64,000 nt of DNA, taken from the NCBI GenBank assembly GCA_900544265.1, contig UQUQ01000005.1, positions 1 to 64,000 on the forward strand. The letters are read 5' to 3'. The stretch is from an uncultured Alistipes sp. (lineage in GTDB: Bacteria; Bacteroidota; Bacteroidia; Bacteroidales; Rikenellaceae). A model generated the notes under the pieces. That model did not search any database, was not told the DNA's origin, and worked only from the letters and a program-made list of their open reading frames with translations. Shown one piece after another: positions 34,727-43,365 of this stretch. A program made the position numbers and the translations under genes. Numbering within the stretch: the stretch's first letter is position 1; each line of letters begins with the position of its first letter.

Positions 34727-36412
34727 GTGGATCGAATCGTGAAAAATCATCCGTTATACTCCCTCTTCCGCACGGCGGCGACAGCCGCTGCGAAGGGCGC
34801 CCCGCGGTCGGGGCGCAGCCCGTGGTGCGGTCTGCTCTGTGCCGGGCTGCTGATGGTGGCGCTCCTGCGCCCCGCTGCCCTTCCGGCGCAGAACTCCGAT
34901 GCGGCGCCGCAGTTGCAGAAACTCGTGGAGGTATACCGCTTCCTGGCCCGCTACTATGTCGACGAGGTCGAGATGGCGCCGCTCGTGGAGCAGGCCATCA
35001 AGGGCATGCTCGACGAGCTGGATCCCCATTCGGCCTACCTCGACGCCGAGCAGATGGAGTCCGTTGCCGCGAGTTTCGACGGCGAGTTCAGCGGTATCGG
35101 CGTGGAGTTCAACATCCTGCGCGACACGATCATCGTCGTCAACACCATAGCCGGCGGTCCGGCCGAACGGGTGGGGGTACGGCCCAACGACCGCATCGTG
35201 CGCATCGACACGCTCGATGCCGTGGGCATGCGGCAGGTGGACGTGCCGAAGCACCTGCGCGGCCGGACCGGCACGCGCGTGGCCGTCGATGTCGTGCGCC
35301 GCGGTGTCGGCGAACGGCTGCACTTCGTGATGGTGCGGGACCGCATTCCGCTCAATACGGTCGACGCAGCCTACATGGCCGCCGACGGCATCGGCTACAT
35401 CAAGGTCAACCGCTTCGGCCGCACGACGATGAGCGAGTTCCGCGAGGCCTACGAGCGGCTCGGGCGCCCCGCGAAACTGATCCTCGATCTGCGCGGCAAC
35501 GGCGGCGGACTGCTCGAACAGGCCATCGGCATGGCGGAATTCTTCCTGCCGCGCGGGGCGCTGATCGTCTCGACCGAGGGTCGTGGCGTGCCGCCGCGCA
35601 CGTTCCGGGCCCAAAGCGACGGTGAGGACCTCGACGGTGCGCTGGTCGTGCTCATCGACGAGGTGTCGGCCTCGGCGTCGGAGATCGTCACGGGAGCCGT
35701 GCAGGACTGGGATCGCGGCGTGGTGGTGGGCCGCCCGAGCTTCGGCAAGGGGCTTGTGCAGCGGCAGGTGTCGCTCGGCGACGGTTCGGCCGTGCGCATC
35801 ACCGTCGCCCGCTACCACACCCCTTCGGGCCGCGTCATCCAGCGCCCCTACGAGAAGGGCAAGCGCGAGGAGTACTACCTCGACCACCTGCGCCGCTACG
35901 ACGATGCCGTGCGCGACTCGCTCGACGCCGCGGCCCCCGCATTCCGCACGCTTCGCTCGGGCCGCACGGTCCGCGGCGGAGGCGGCATCCGCCCCGACAT
36001 CCTGATCGATGTCGACACGACGGAGTATTCGCAGTACCAGGCGCAGCTGATCCGCCGCGGCGTGGTGAACGAATATGTCGGCGTGCTGATGGACAGCCGG
36101 CGCGACTCGCTCCAGCGTCTCTACCCGACCTTCGAGCGTTTCGACGAGGCCTTTGAAATCGACGATGCGACGCTTCGCGGACTGACCGAGCTGGGTGCCG
36201 AGCGCGGCGTGGCGCCGGACGAAGCGGGATTTGCCGTCTCGGCGGAGCTCCTGCGCGTCCAGCTCAAAGCCCTTGTGGCTCAACGGCTCTTCGGCACCGA
36301 AGGCTACTACCGGGTGGTGAACCGCCTGCGCAGCGAAGCCTTCCGGGAGGCCGTCTCGCTGCTCGAAGCGTGGGAGCAGCGGGGGCGTCCGCTGCTCGAA
36401 AACCGAAAATAG
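34727..36412 (+). CDS. CtpA-like S41 carboxy-terminal processing protease
   Basis: 561 residues. An N-terminal hydrophobic segment (CGLLCAGLLMVALLRPAALPA) acts as signal or anchor. Then come a short helical region (LARYYVDEVEMAPLVEQAIKGMLDELDPHSAYLD), a PDZ domain at about residues 95-180, and the tail-specific protease core with the nucleophile S318 in VSASASEIV and the general-base lysine K341 in PSFGKGLVQ. Such periplasmic proteases trim envelope proteins at their C termini. The C-terminal 130 residues are helical and lack a known domain. No clear promoter is seen in the short gap after the hisS terminator. Confidence 0.92.
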   Translation: MDRIVKNHPLYSLFRTAATAAAKGAPRSGRSPWCGLLCAGLLMVALLRPAALPAQNSDAAPQLQKLVEVYRFLARYYVDEVEMAPLVEQAIKGMLDELDPHSAYLDAEQMESVAASFDGEFSGIGVEFNILRDTIIVVNTIAGGPAERVGVRPNDRIVRIDTLDAVGMRQVDVPKHLRGRTGTRVAVDVVRRGVGERLHFVMVRDRIPLNTVDAAYMAADGIGYIKVNRFGRTTMSEFREAYERLGRPAKLILDLRGNGGGLLEQAIGMAEFFLPRGALIVSTEGRGVPPRTFRAQSDGEDLDGALVVLIDEVSASASEIVTGAVQDWDRGVVVGRPSFGKGLVQRQVSLGDGSAVRITVARYHTPSGRVIQRPYEKGKREEYYLDHLRRYDDAVRDSLDAAAPAFRTLRSGRTVRGGGGIRPDILIDVDTTEYSQYQAQLIRRGVVNEYVGVLMDSRRDSLQRLYPTFERFDEAFEIDDATLRGLTELGAERGVAPDEAGFAVSAELLRVQLKALVAQRLFGTEGYYRVVNRLRSEAFREAVSLLEAWEQRGRPLLENRK

Positions 36413-36447
36413 CTTGCCGGTTTTTTGGTGGATTACGGATTTTTGTG

Positions 36448-36455
36448 TATATTCG
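36448..36455 (+). promoter_or_regulatory. Probable -7 box of the DUF3276 gene
   Basis: TATATTCG, one mismatch to TAnnTTTG, with a TTTG at 36424-36427 giving a 20-base spacer. It lies 53 bases before the start. Confidence 0.55.
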
Positions 36456-36507
36456 TATATACAAAGGACATATTTGTATACATTAACACCAAAAAACTGC
36501 GATTGTC

Positions 36508-36816
36508 ATGTTACCTCATCCAACCCCTCGTCGAGAGAGCGAGGAAAATGGTGATCAGATTCTCACGAAAGCCGTGAAGGCAGGCCGTAGAACCTACTTC
36601 TTCGACGTGCGCGCCACGCGCGGGGATGACTATTTCCTCACCATTACCGAGAGTCGCAAGATGCCCAACCCCGACGGAACCTGCAGCTACGACCGGCATA
36701 AGATCTTCCTCTACAAGGAGGACTTTGCCAAGTTTGCAGGCGGACTTCAGGAAGTGATCGACTTCATCCGTCGCAGCAAGCCCGAGTTCTTCGAGCAGGT
36801 GGCAGAGAAGGCCTGA
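36508..36816 (+). CDS. DUF3276 family PUR-domain nucleic-acid-binding protein
   Basis: 102 residues with the pattern KAVKAGRRTYFFDVRATRGDDYFLTITESRK and HKIFLYKEDFAKFAGGLQEVIDFI, characteristic of the DUF3276 / PUR-alpha-like family. In spirochaetes a PUR-domain homologue binds single-stranded nucleic acid and regulates gene expression. The N-terminal 20 residues are probably disordered. It is a small cytoplasmic protein, likely dimeric, with its own promoter and terminator. Confidence 0.85.
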   Translation: MLPHPTPRRESEENGDQILTKAVKAGRRTYFFDVRATRGDDYFLTITESRKMPNPDGTCSYDRHKIFLYKEDFAKFAGGLQEVIDFIRRSKPEFFEQVAEKA

Positions 36817-36835
36817 CGGCCCGAATGCGGCCATT

Positions 36836-36881
36836 GAATTACACGATTACCCGGGAGGCGCCCCTGTAATCGTGCAATTTT
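36836..36881 (+). terminator. Rho-independent terminator after the PUR-domain gene
   Basis: AATT-A-CACGATTAC pairs with GTAATCGTG-C-AATT with one internal mismatch, followed by seven T. Confidence 0.85.
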
Positions 36882-36908
36882 TTTATTTGACAGTCCGCCG
36901 CTTTTTCG

Positions 36909-36916
36909 TATCTTTG
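36909..36916 (+). promoter_or_regulatory. -7 box of the DUF368-aroE promoter
   Basis: TATCTTTG, 20 bases before the DUF368 start codon. Confidence 0.8.
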
Positions 36917-36935
36917 TACCCAAAATCAACCGCAC

Positions 36936-37877
36936 ATGAAATTTTCACGCTACATCATGCTGGCGCTCAAGGGCTGCGCCATGGGTATGGCTGACGTTGT
37001 ACCCGGAGTCTCGGGCGGCACGATCGCCTTCATCTCGGGCATCTACGAGGAGCTCATCGACTCGATCCGCAGCATCGACCTCCAGGCCCTGAAACTCCTC
37101 GCAAAGGGGCGCCTCGTCTCGTTCTGGCGCCACATCAACGGACGCTTCCTGCTGCCCGTGCTCGTCGGCATCGCCATCGCGATCTTCTCGCTCGCCCGAC
37201 TGATGACCTACCTGCTCACGAACCACCCGATCGCCATCTGGTCGTTCTTCTTCGGACTGATCGTCGCCTCGGCCCTGCTCGTCGCCCAGCAGATCGGCCG
37301 CTGGAACTTCTCGACGGTCGCTTCGCTGCTCGTCGGCGCAGCCATCGCCTGGTGGATCACCGTCGCCACGCCCACCGAGACTCCCAACGACTGGTGGTTC
37401 ATCATGCTCTCGGGTGCCATCGCCATCTGCGCCATGATCCTGCCGGGCATCTCGGGAGCCTTCATCCTGCTGCTGCTCGGCAAGTACCAGTACCTCATGC
37501 AGGCCGTCGGCGACCTGAACATCCCCGTGATCGTCGTCTTCGTCATCGGCGCCGCCGCGGGCATCATCTCCTTCTCGCACCTGCTCTCGTGGCTGCTCAA
37601 GCACTGGCACGACGTCACGGTCGCCGTGCTGATGGGCTTCATGGTCGGCTCGCTCAACAAGGTGTGGCCCTGGAAGGAGGTCGTCGAGACCTACCTGGAC
37701 AGCCACGGAGCGCTTCAGCCGCTGATCGAACGCAACGTCCTGCCTGCGACCTTCGAGCAGATCACCGGTCGACCGGCGCTGCTGACCGAGGCCATCCTGC
37801 TCTGCATCATCGGATTTCTGACGATCTACGGCATTGAGGTGCTGGCGCGCATCATCACGAAGAAACGCGAGGCATGA
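36936..37877 (+). CDS. DUF368 family polyprenyl-phosphate transporter
   Basis: 313 residues with about eight membrane segments. The N-terminal GCAMGMADVVPGVSGGTIAF and the related internal repeat MILPGISGAFILLLLGKY are the DUF368 signature. Members of this family (PopT) have been shown in other bacteria to recycle undecaprenyl phosphate across the inner membrane, which supports cell-wall and surface-polysaccharide synthesis. Its stop overlaps the aroE start by four bases (ATGA), so the two are coupled. Confidence 0.9.
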   Translation: MKFSRYIMLALKGCAMGMADVVPGVSGGTIAFISGIYEELIDSIRSIDLQALKLLAKGRLVSFWRHINGRFLLPVLVGIAIAIFSLARLMTYLLTNHPIAIWSFFFGLIVASALLVAQQIGRWNFSTVASLLVGAAIAWWITVATPTETPNDWWFIMLSGAIAICAMILPGISGAFILLLLGKYQYLMQAVGDLNIPVIVVFVIGAAAGIISFSHLLSWLLKHWHDVTVAVLMGFMVGSLNKVWPWKEVVETYLDSHGALQPLIERNVLPATFEQITGRPALLTEAILLCIIGFLTIYGIEVLARIITKKREA

Positions 37878-38614
37878 TGCGGCGTTATGGACTGATCGGT
37901 CGGCCGCTGGGGCATTCGGCCTCGGCCGTCTACTTCGCGGAAAAGTTCAGAAAAGAGGGGATAACGGATTGCCGGTATGATCTTTACGAGCTGCCGTCAA
38001 TCGATGCACTGCCCGAACTGCTGCGCCGCACACCCGATCTGTGCGGGTTGAATGTCACGATCCCCTACAAGCGCGAGGTGGTGTCGCTGCTCAACGAACT
38101 CTCGTTCGAGGCTTCGGCCGTCGGGGCGGTCAACTGCATCCGCCGCACGGCCGACGGGCGGCTCACGGGCCACAATACCGACATCATCGGTCTGCGTGCG
38201 GCGCTCGACGAGCTGCTCGGTGCCGAGCAGCCCGAACGGGCGCTGGTTCTTGGTACGGGCGGCGCCTCGCAGGCCGTGCAGTATGTCCTTGCGGAGCGGG
38301 GCATCGCCTACGACCTCGTATCGCGCGACCCGGCAAGGGGCAACTTTACCTACGACAACCTGCCGTGCGAGGTGGTTGAGTGCAGCCGGCTGATCGTCAA
38401 CGCTTCACCCGTCGGCATGTATCCCGCCGTCGATGCCGCGCCGCGCATCCCCTATGCCTACGTGACGCCGGAGCACTTCCTGCTCGATCTGGTCTACAAC
38501 CCGCCGCTGACACGCTTTCTCGACTTCGGGCGGCAGCGCGGCGCCCGCATCCTGAACGGGGAGACGATGTTCCGCACGCAGGCCGAGGCCTCGTGGCGGA
38601 TATGGAATGAATAG
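37874..38614 (+). CDS. aroE: Shikimate dehydrogenase
   Basis: 246 residues. The substrate site has GRPLGHSASA and NVTIPYKREV with catalytic K66, and GHNTDIIG with the paired aspartate. The NADP-binding loop is LVLGTGGASQAV, and the C terminus has NGETMFRTQAEASWRIW. It reduces 3-dehydroshikimate to shikimate in aromatic amino-acid synthesis. It is slightly shorter than E. coli AroE (272), as is common in Bacteroidota. It is translationally coupled to the DUF368 gene. Confidence 0.95.
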   Translation: MMRRYGLIGRPLGHSASAVYFAEKFRKEGITDCRYDLYELPSIDALPELLRRTPDLCGLNVTIPYKREVVSLLNELSFEASAVGAVNCIRRTADGRLTGHNTDIIGLRAALDELLGAEQPERALVLGTGGASQAVQYVLAERGIAYDLVSRDPARGNFTYDNLPCEVVECSRLIVNASPVGMYPAVDAAPRIPYAYVTPEHFLLDLVYNPPLTRFLDFGRQRGARILNGETMFRTQAEASWRIWNE

Positions 38615-38663
38615 TTCGCGGGAGCCCTACCCGCCCTTTCGGCGGGTGCGGCACGCGAGGGAC

Positions 38664-38711
38664 AAAACGGGAAGGAGTGCACCCCGAAGGTGCCGCTTCT
38701 TCCCGTTTCGG
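38664..38711. terminator. Hairpin between convergent aroE and DUF2007 genes
   Basis: AAACGGGAAG pairs with CTTCCCGTTT, with a further TGCACC/AGGTGC inner stem. It has A-residues on one side and TTTCG on the other and could terminate both genes. Confidence 0.7.
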
Positions 38712-38720
38712 TGCTGCCGG

Positions 38721-38930
38721 CTATCTGTTCTGCAGCAGGGCGCGGGCGCTTTCGAGGTCCGATTCGCGCACGACAAGCTGTGCGGGCATGGTGCCGATGG
38801 GATAGATGGTCGACATGTATTCGTTGCGGATCGTCGACCAGATGCCGGCGCTGTCGAGCATCGACTTGCTGATTTCAGCCTCCGTGATCGTGTTGTACTC
38901 CGCCAATACAACCATAGTGTCCTCTTTCAT
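38721..38930 (-). CDS. DUF2007-like small protein
   Basis: 69 residues: VVLAEYNTITEAEISKSMLDSAGIWSTIRNEYMSTIYPIGTMPAQLVVRESDLESARALL. This is the ferredoxin-like DUF2007 (putative signal transducing protein) pattern, in which an edge strand is followed by a helix and a variable loop. It has no signal peptide and no catalytic residues; it is probably cytoplasmic and of regulatory or unknown function. A weak -7-like box (TAACTTTA, minus strand, 38955-38962) lies upstream. Confidence 0.8.
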   Translation of the reverse strand: MKEDTMVVLAEYNTITEAEISKSMLDSAGIWSTIRNEYMSTIYPIGTMPAQLVVRESDLESARALLQNR

Positions 38931-39017
38931 GGTTCATCGGTTTTATCGGTTATCTAAAGTTAAGCATTTTGTTGATAAAATGCAACACCCCTGCCACGAA
39001 TTGTGCGGAAATATGCC

Positions 39018-39025
39018 TATCTTTG
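39018..39025 (+). promoter_or_regulatory. -7 box of the dnaE promoter
   Basis: TATCTTTG, 33 bases before the dnaE start. It excludes the longer in-frame start at 38969. Confidence 0.8.
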
Positions 39026-39058
39026 CATGAACCCCACCCCGGGGAAAACCTGCATGCC

Positions 39059-42000
39059 ATGTCGAAATTCGTTCATCTTCACGTACATTCGCAATATTCG
39101 ATCCTCGACGGACAGGCCAGCATCCAGCGTCTGGTGGACAAGGCCATGGCCGACGGTCAGCCCGGCATCGCCGTGACGGACCACGGCGACATGTTCGGTA
39201 TCAAGGAGTTCTACAACTACGTCAAGAAACAGAACGGCAAGAAGCACGACAAGATCAAGACGCTGAAAAAACTCTCGGCCGGGCTCGAAAAGCTGCTGGC
39301 GGAGGGCAGCGACCCCGCCGCGCGGCTCCGGCAGCTCAAGGAGGAGCTCACCGCGCTGGAGGGCCGCAAGAACGACTCGCCCGAGGATGCCGAGGCCTGC
39401 GCCGCGGCCCGCGCGCGCGTCGAGGAGGTCGAAAGCATGCAGAAGGAGTTCGGCTTCGACCCCGCGGCGGCGCAGGAGAAGATCGCGGGGCTCGAGGCCG
39501 TGCCGGACTTCAAGCCCATCATCGGCTGCGAGGTCTATGTCGCGCGGCGGCGCCTTCAGGACAAGGAGGGCAAGCAGGACCAGAGCGGCTACCACCTGAT
39601 CCTGCTGGCCAAGAACCTCAAGGGATACCACAACCTCATCAAGATCGTCTCGAAGGCGTGGACCGACGGTTTCTACATGCGTCCGCGCACCGACCGCACC
39701 GAGATCGAGAAGTACCACGAGGGGCTGATCTGCTGCTCGGCCTGTCTGGCGGGCGAGGTGCCGCGCGCCATCACGGCCGGTGACCTGGAGAAGGCCGAGG
39801 AGTCGATCCGCTGGCACAAGCGGGTCTTCGGCGACGACTACTACCTCGAGCTGCAGCTGCACAAGGCGACCGTCGAGCGGGCCAACCACGAGGCCTACCC
39901 CATGCAGCTGGAGGTCAACCGCCACCTGCGCGAGCTGTCATCCAAATACGGCGTGCGCATGGTCTGCACGAACGACGTACACTTCGTCGACGAGGAGAAT
40001 GCCGAGGCGCACGACCGCCTGATCTGCCTCTCGACGGGCAAGGACCTCGACGATCCGAAGCGCATGCTCTACTCGAAGCAGGAGTGGCTCAAGACGACGG
40101 CCGAAATGGCTTCGATCTTCGGCGAGAGCGACCCGGAGGCGATGGCCACGACGGTCGACATCTGCAACCAGATCGAGTTCTACTCGATCGACCACGCGCC
40201 GATCATGCCCAACTTCGAGATTCCGAAGGAGTTCGGCACCGAGGAGGAGTACCGCGCCCGCATTACGGAGCAGGAGCTCTACGACGAGTTTACGCGCGAC
40301 GAGCACGGCAACGTGGTGATGTCGGAGGAGGAGGGCCGCAAGAAGATCGAGAAACTCGGCGGCTACGACAAGCTCTACCGCATCAAGTTCGAGGCCGACT
40401 ACCTGGCCAAGCTGACGATGGAGGGGGCGCACCGCCGCTACGGCGAGAACCTGACCGAGGAGCAGCAGGAGCGGCTGAAGTTCGAGCTGCACATCATGAA
40501 GACGATGGGTTTCCCGGGCTACTTCCTCATCGTGCAGGACTTCATCCGCGCGGCACGCGAGGAGCTGGACGTCTCGGTGGGTCCGGGGCGTGGCTCGGCG
40601 GCCGGCTCGGCCGTGGCCTACTGCCTGGGCATCACGCAGATCGACCCGATCGCCTACGACCTGCTGTTCGAGCGTTTCCTCAATCCGGACCGCATCTCGC
40701 TGCCCGATATCGACGTCGACTTCGACGACGACGGCCGCGGCCGCGTGCTCAACTGGGTGACGCAGAAGTACGGCAAGGAGAAGGTCGCCCACATCATCAC
40801 CTACGGCACGATGGCCACGAAGCTCTCGATCAAGGACGTGGCCCGCGTGCAGAAACTCGCCCTCTCGGAGTCGGACCGGCTCTGCAAGCTCGTGCCCGAC
40901 AAGACCCCCGAAGGCAAGCCGGTCAAGAGCCTCGGGCAGGCCATCGAGCTTGTCCCGGAGTTGAAGGCCGCCGAGCAGTCGGACAACCCCGTGCTGCGCG
41001 ACACGATCCGCTATGCCAAGATGCTCGAGGGCAACGTCCGCAACACGGGCGTGCACGCCTGCGGCACGATCATCTGCCGCGACGACATCACCGACTGGGT
41101 GCCCGTCTCGACGGCCGACGACAAGGAGACCGGCGAGAAGATGCTCGTCACGCAGTACGAAGGGTCGGTCATCGAGGATACGGGCCTCATCAAGATGGAC
41201 TTCCTCGGACTGAAGACCCTCTCGATCATCAAGGATGCCGTCGAGAACATCCGCCAGACGAAGGGCGTCAAGATCGACATCGACGACTTCTCGATCATCA
41301 ACGACCCGGCGACCTACAAGCTCTACAGCGAGGGACGCACCGTCGGGACGTTCCAGTTCGAGTCGGCGGGCATGCAGAAATACCTGCGCGAGCTGCAACC
41401 CTCGACCTTCGAGGACCTGATCGCCATGAACGCCCTCTACCGTCCGGGCCCGATGGACTACATCCCGGACTTCATCGCGCGCAAGCACGGCCGCAGCCCG
41501 ATCGTCTACGACATCCCCGTCATGGAGAAGTATCTGAAGGATACCTACGGCGTGACGGTCTACCAGGAGCAGGTCATGCTGCTGTCGCGCCTGCTGGCCA
41601 ACTTCACGCGCGGCGAGTCGGACACGCTGCGCAAGGCGATGGGCAAGAAGCTCAAGGACAAGCTCGACGCGCTGAAACCGAAGTTCATCCGCGGCGGACA
41701 GAAGAACGGCCACGACCCGAAGGTGCTCGAGAAGATCTGGGGCGACTGGGAAAAGTTCGCCTCCTACGCCTTCAACAAGTCGCACGCGACGTGCTACTCG
41801 TGGGTCGCCTACCAGACGGCCTACCTGAAGGCCAACTACCCGTCGGAGTACATGGCGGCGGTGCTGAGCCGCAACCTCACGAACGTCGAGCAGCTGACCG
41901 TCTACATGAACGAGTGCAAGCGCATGGGCATCCGCGTGCTGGGTTCGGACGTCAACGAGTCGCGGAAGACCTTCTCGGCCAATGCCGCGGGCGACGTGCG

Positions 42001-43009
42001 CTTCGGTCTGGCCGCCATCAAGGGTGTGGGCGAAGCCGCCGCCGAGAGCATCATCGAGGAGCGCGAGAAGCACGGCCGCTACAAGGACATCTACGATCTG
42101 ATGGAGCGGCTGAACTTCAGCGTCGTGAACCGCAAGTGTCTGGAGAACATGGCCTATGCCGGCGCCTTCGACTCGATCACGGAGTTCCACCGCGGCAAGT
42201 TCTTCGGCACGGACAGCCGCGACTCGAGCGGCGTCACCTTCCTCGAGCAGCTCATGCGCTACGGGCAGCGCTACCAGGCCGAGCGCGACAACGCCCAGCA
42301 GAGCCTCTTTGGCGGCGACGGGCATGTCGACATCCAGCGTCCGGTGCTGCCGACCTGCACCGACTGGACGCAGCTCGAGACGCTGGGCAAGGAGCGCGAG
42401 ATGATGGGGCTCTACCTCTCGGCGCACCCGCTCGACGAATACAAGGTGCTGATCGACCACATGTGCAAGACGCAGGTCACCGAGCTCGAGCACCCCGAGG
42501 CGCTCAAGGGGCAGGAGGTGGCCGTGGCGGGCATGGTCGTGGGCGTGCAGAACCTCATCACGCGCACGGGCAAGCCCTTCGGCAAGTTCAAGCTCGAGGA
42601 TTACAACGGCACCTACGAATTCGCGCTCTTCGGCAAGGATTACGAGACGTTCCGCAAGTTCATGTTCACGGACTACTTCCTCTTCATCCGCTGCAAGGTG
42701 CAGCCCAAGCCCTACAACGACAAGGAGCTGGAGGTGAAGATCGTCTCGATCATGCAGCTCTCCGAACTGCGCGACTCGATCAAGGAGGTGACCGTGCAGC
42801 TGCCCGTCGAGGAGGTGACGCACGAGCTGATCGGCGGCCTCTCGGAGCGGGTCCGCGAATCGAAGGGCGACACGCTGCTGCGCGTCAACGTCTTCGACCG
42901 CAACACGCAGGTCGTGCTGAACCTTTACTCGCGGTCACACCGTGTAACGCTCTCGCAATCACTTGTGGATTACCTGGAAGAGAATCAAATCCGCTATTCG
43001 ATGGCATAA
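39059..43009 (+). CDS. dnaE: DNA polymerase III alpha subunit
   Basis: 1316 residues, longer than the E. coli enzyme (1160). The N-terminal PHP domain keeps the metal ligands (H8, H10, D41-H42, E158, H179, a cysteine in CCSACLAGE, and NDVH), so an intrinsic proofreading activity is plausible. The PHP domain is interrupted at about residues 58-149 by a charged, probably coiled-coil insertion. The polymerase core has PGRGSAAGSAVAYCLG and the catalytic D550-I-D552-V-D554. The helix-hairpin-helix region, an OB domain (VAVAGMVVGVQNLITRTGKPFGKFKLED) and a C-terminal region follow. trxA starts 40 bases after its stop. Confidence 0.97.
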   Translation: MSKFVHLHVHSQYSILDGQASIQRLVDKAMADGQPGIAVTDHGDMFGIKEFYNYVKKQNGKKHDKIKTLKKLSAGLEKLLAEGSDPAARLRQLKEELTALEGRKNDSPEDAEACAAARARVEEVESMQKEFGFDPAAAQEKIAGLEAVPDFKPIIGCEVYVARRRLQDKEGKQDQSGYHLILLAKNLKGYHNLIKIVSKAWTDGFYMRPRTDRTEIEKYHEGLICCSACLAGEVPRAITAGDLEKAEESIRWHKRVFGDDYYLELQLHKATVERANHEAYPMQLEVNRHLRELSSKYGVRMVCTNDVHFVDEENAEAHDRLICLSTGKDLDDPKRMLYSKQEWLKTTAEMASIFGESDPEAMATTVDICNQIEFYSIDHAPIMPNFEIPKEFGTEEEYRARITEQELYDEFTRDEHGNVVMSEEEGRKKIEKLGGYDKLYRIKFEADYLAKLTMEGAHRRYGENLTEEQQERLKFELHIMKTMGFPGYFLIVQDFIRAAREELDVSVGPGRGSAAGSAVAYCLGITQIDPIAYDLLFERFLNPDRISLPDIDVDFDDDGRGRVLNWVTQKYGKEKVAHIITYGTMATKLSIKDVARVQKLALSESDRLCKLVPDKTPEGKPVKSLGQAIELVPELKAAEQSDNPVLRDTIRYAKMLEGNVRNTGVHACGTIICRDDITDWVPVSTADDKETGEKMLVTQYEGSVIEDTGLIKMDFLGLKTLSIIKDAVENIRQTKGVKIDIDDFSIINDPATYKLYSEGRTVGTFQFESAGMQKYLRELQPSTFEDLIAMNALYRPGPMDYIPDFIARKHGRSPIVYDIPVMEKYLKDTYGVTVYQEQVMLLSRLLANFTRGESDTLRKAMGKKLKDKLDALKPKFIRGGQKNGHDPKVLEKIWGDWEKFASYAFNKSHATCYSWVAYQTAYLKANYPSEYMAAVLSRNLTNVEQLTVYMNECKRMGIRVLGSDVNESRKTFSANAAGDVRFGLAAIKGVGEAAAESIIEEREKHGRYKDIYDLMERLNFSVVNRKCLENMAYAGAFDSITEFHRGKFFGTDSRDSSGVTFLEQLMRYGQRYQAERDNAQQSLFGGDGHVDIQRPVLPTCTDWTQLETLGKEREMMGLYLSAHPLDEYKVLIDHMCKTQVTELEHPEALKGQEVAVAGMVVGVQNLITRTGKPFGKFKLEDYNGTYEFALFGKDYETFRKFMFTDYFLFIRCKVQPKPYNDKELEVKIVSIMQLSELRDSIKEVTVQLPVEEVTHELIGGLSERVRESKGDTLLRVNVFDRNTQVVLNLYSRSHRVTLSQSLVDYLEENQIRYSMA

Positions 43010-43049
43010 CATAGAACAAATTAAACGACAACTTCAAATCATTACAACT

Positions 43050-43364
43050 ATGGCATTAGCAATCAACAAGGAGAACTATCAGGAGATCATTTCGTCGGAG
43101 AAGCCCGTGGTCATCGACTTCTGGGCCGAGTGGTGCGGCCCCTGCCGCATGGTGGCCCCGATCATCGAGGAGCTGGCGGCCGAGTACGAGGGCCGCGTCG
43201 TCATCGGCAAGTGCGACGTCGAGGAGAACGACGACATCACGATGAAGTACGGCGTGCGCAACATCCCGACGATCATCTTCCTCAAGGGCGGCGAGCTGGT
43301 CGACAAGCAGGTCGGCGCCGCCTCGAAGGATGCGCTGAAGGCGAAGATCGAAAAACTGCTGTAG
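43050..43364 (+). CDS. trxA: Thioredoxin
   Basis: 104 residues with the active site WAEWCGPCRMVAP (C29, C32), the cis-proline loop RNIPTIIFLKGGE, and no signal peptide. It is a cytoplasmic disulfide reductant for reductases and stress enzymes. The start follows the family pattern; the in-frame upstream region belongs to the end of dnaE. One base separates its stop from the epimerase start, so they are coupled. Confidence 0.96.
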   Translation: MALAINKENYQEIISSEKPVVIDFWAEWCGPCRMVAPIIEELAAEYEGRVVIGKCDVEENDDITMKYGVRNIPTIIFLKGGELVDKQVGAASKDALKAKIEKLL

Positions 43365-43365
43365 A

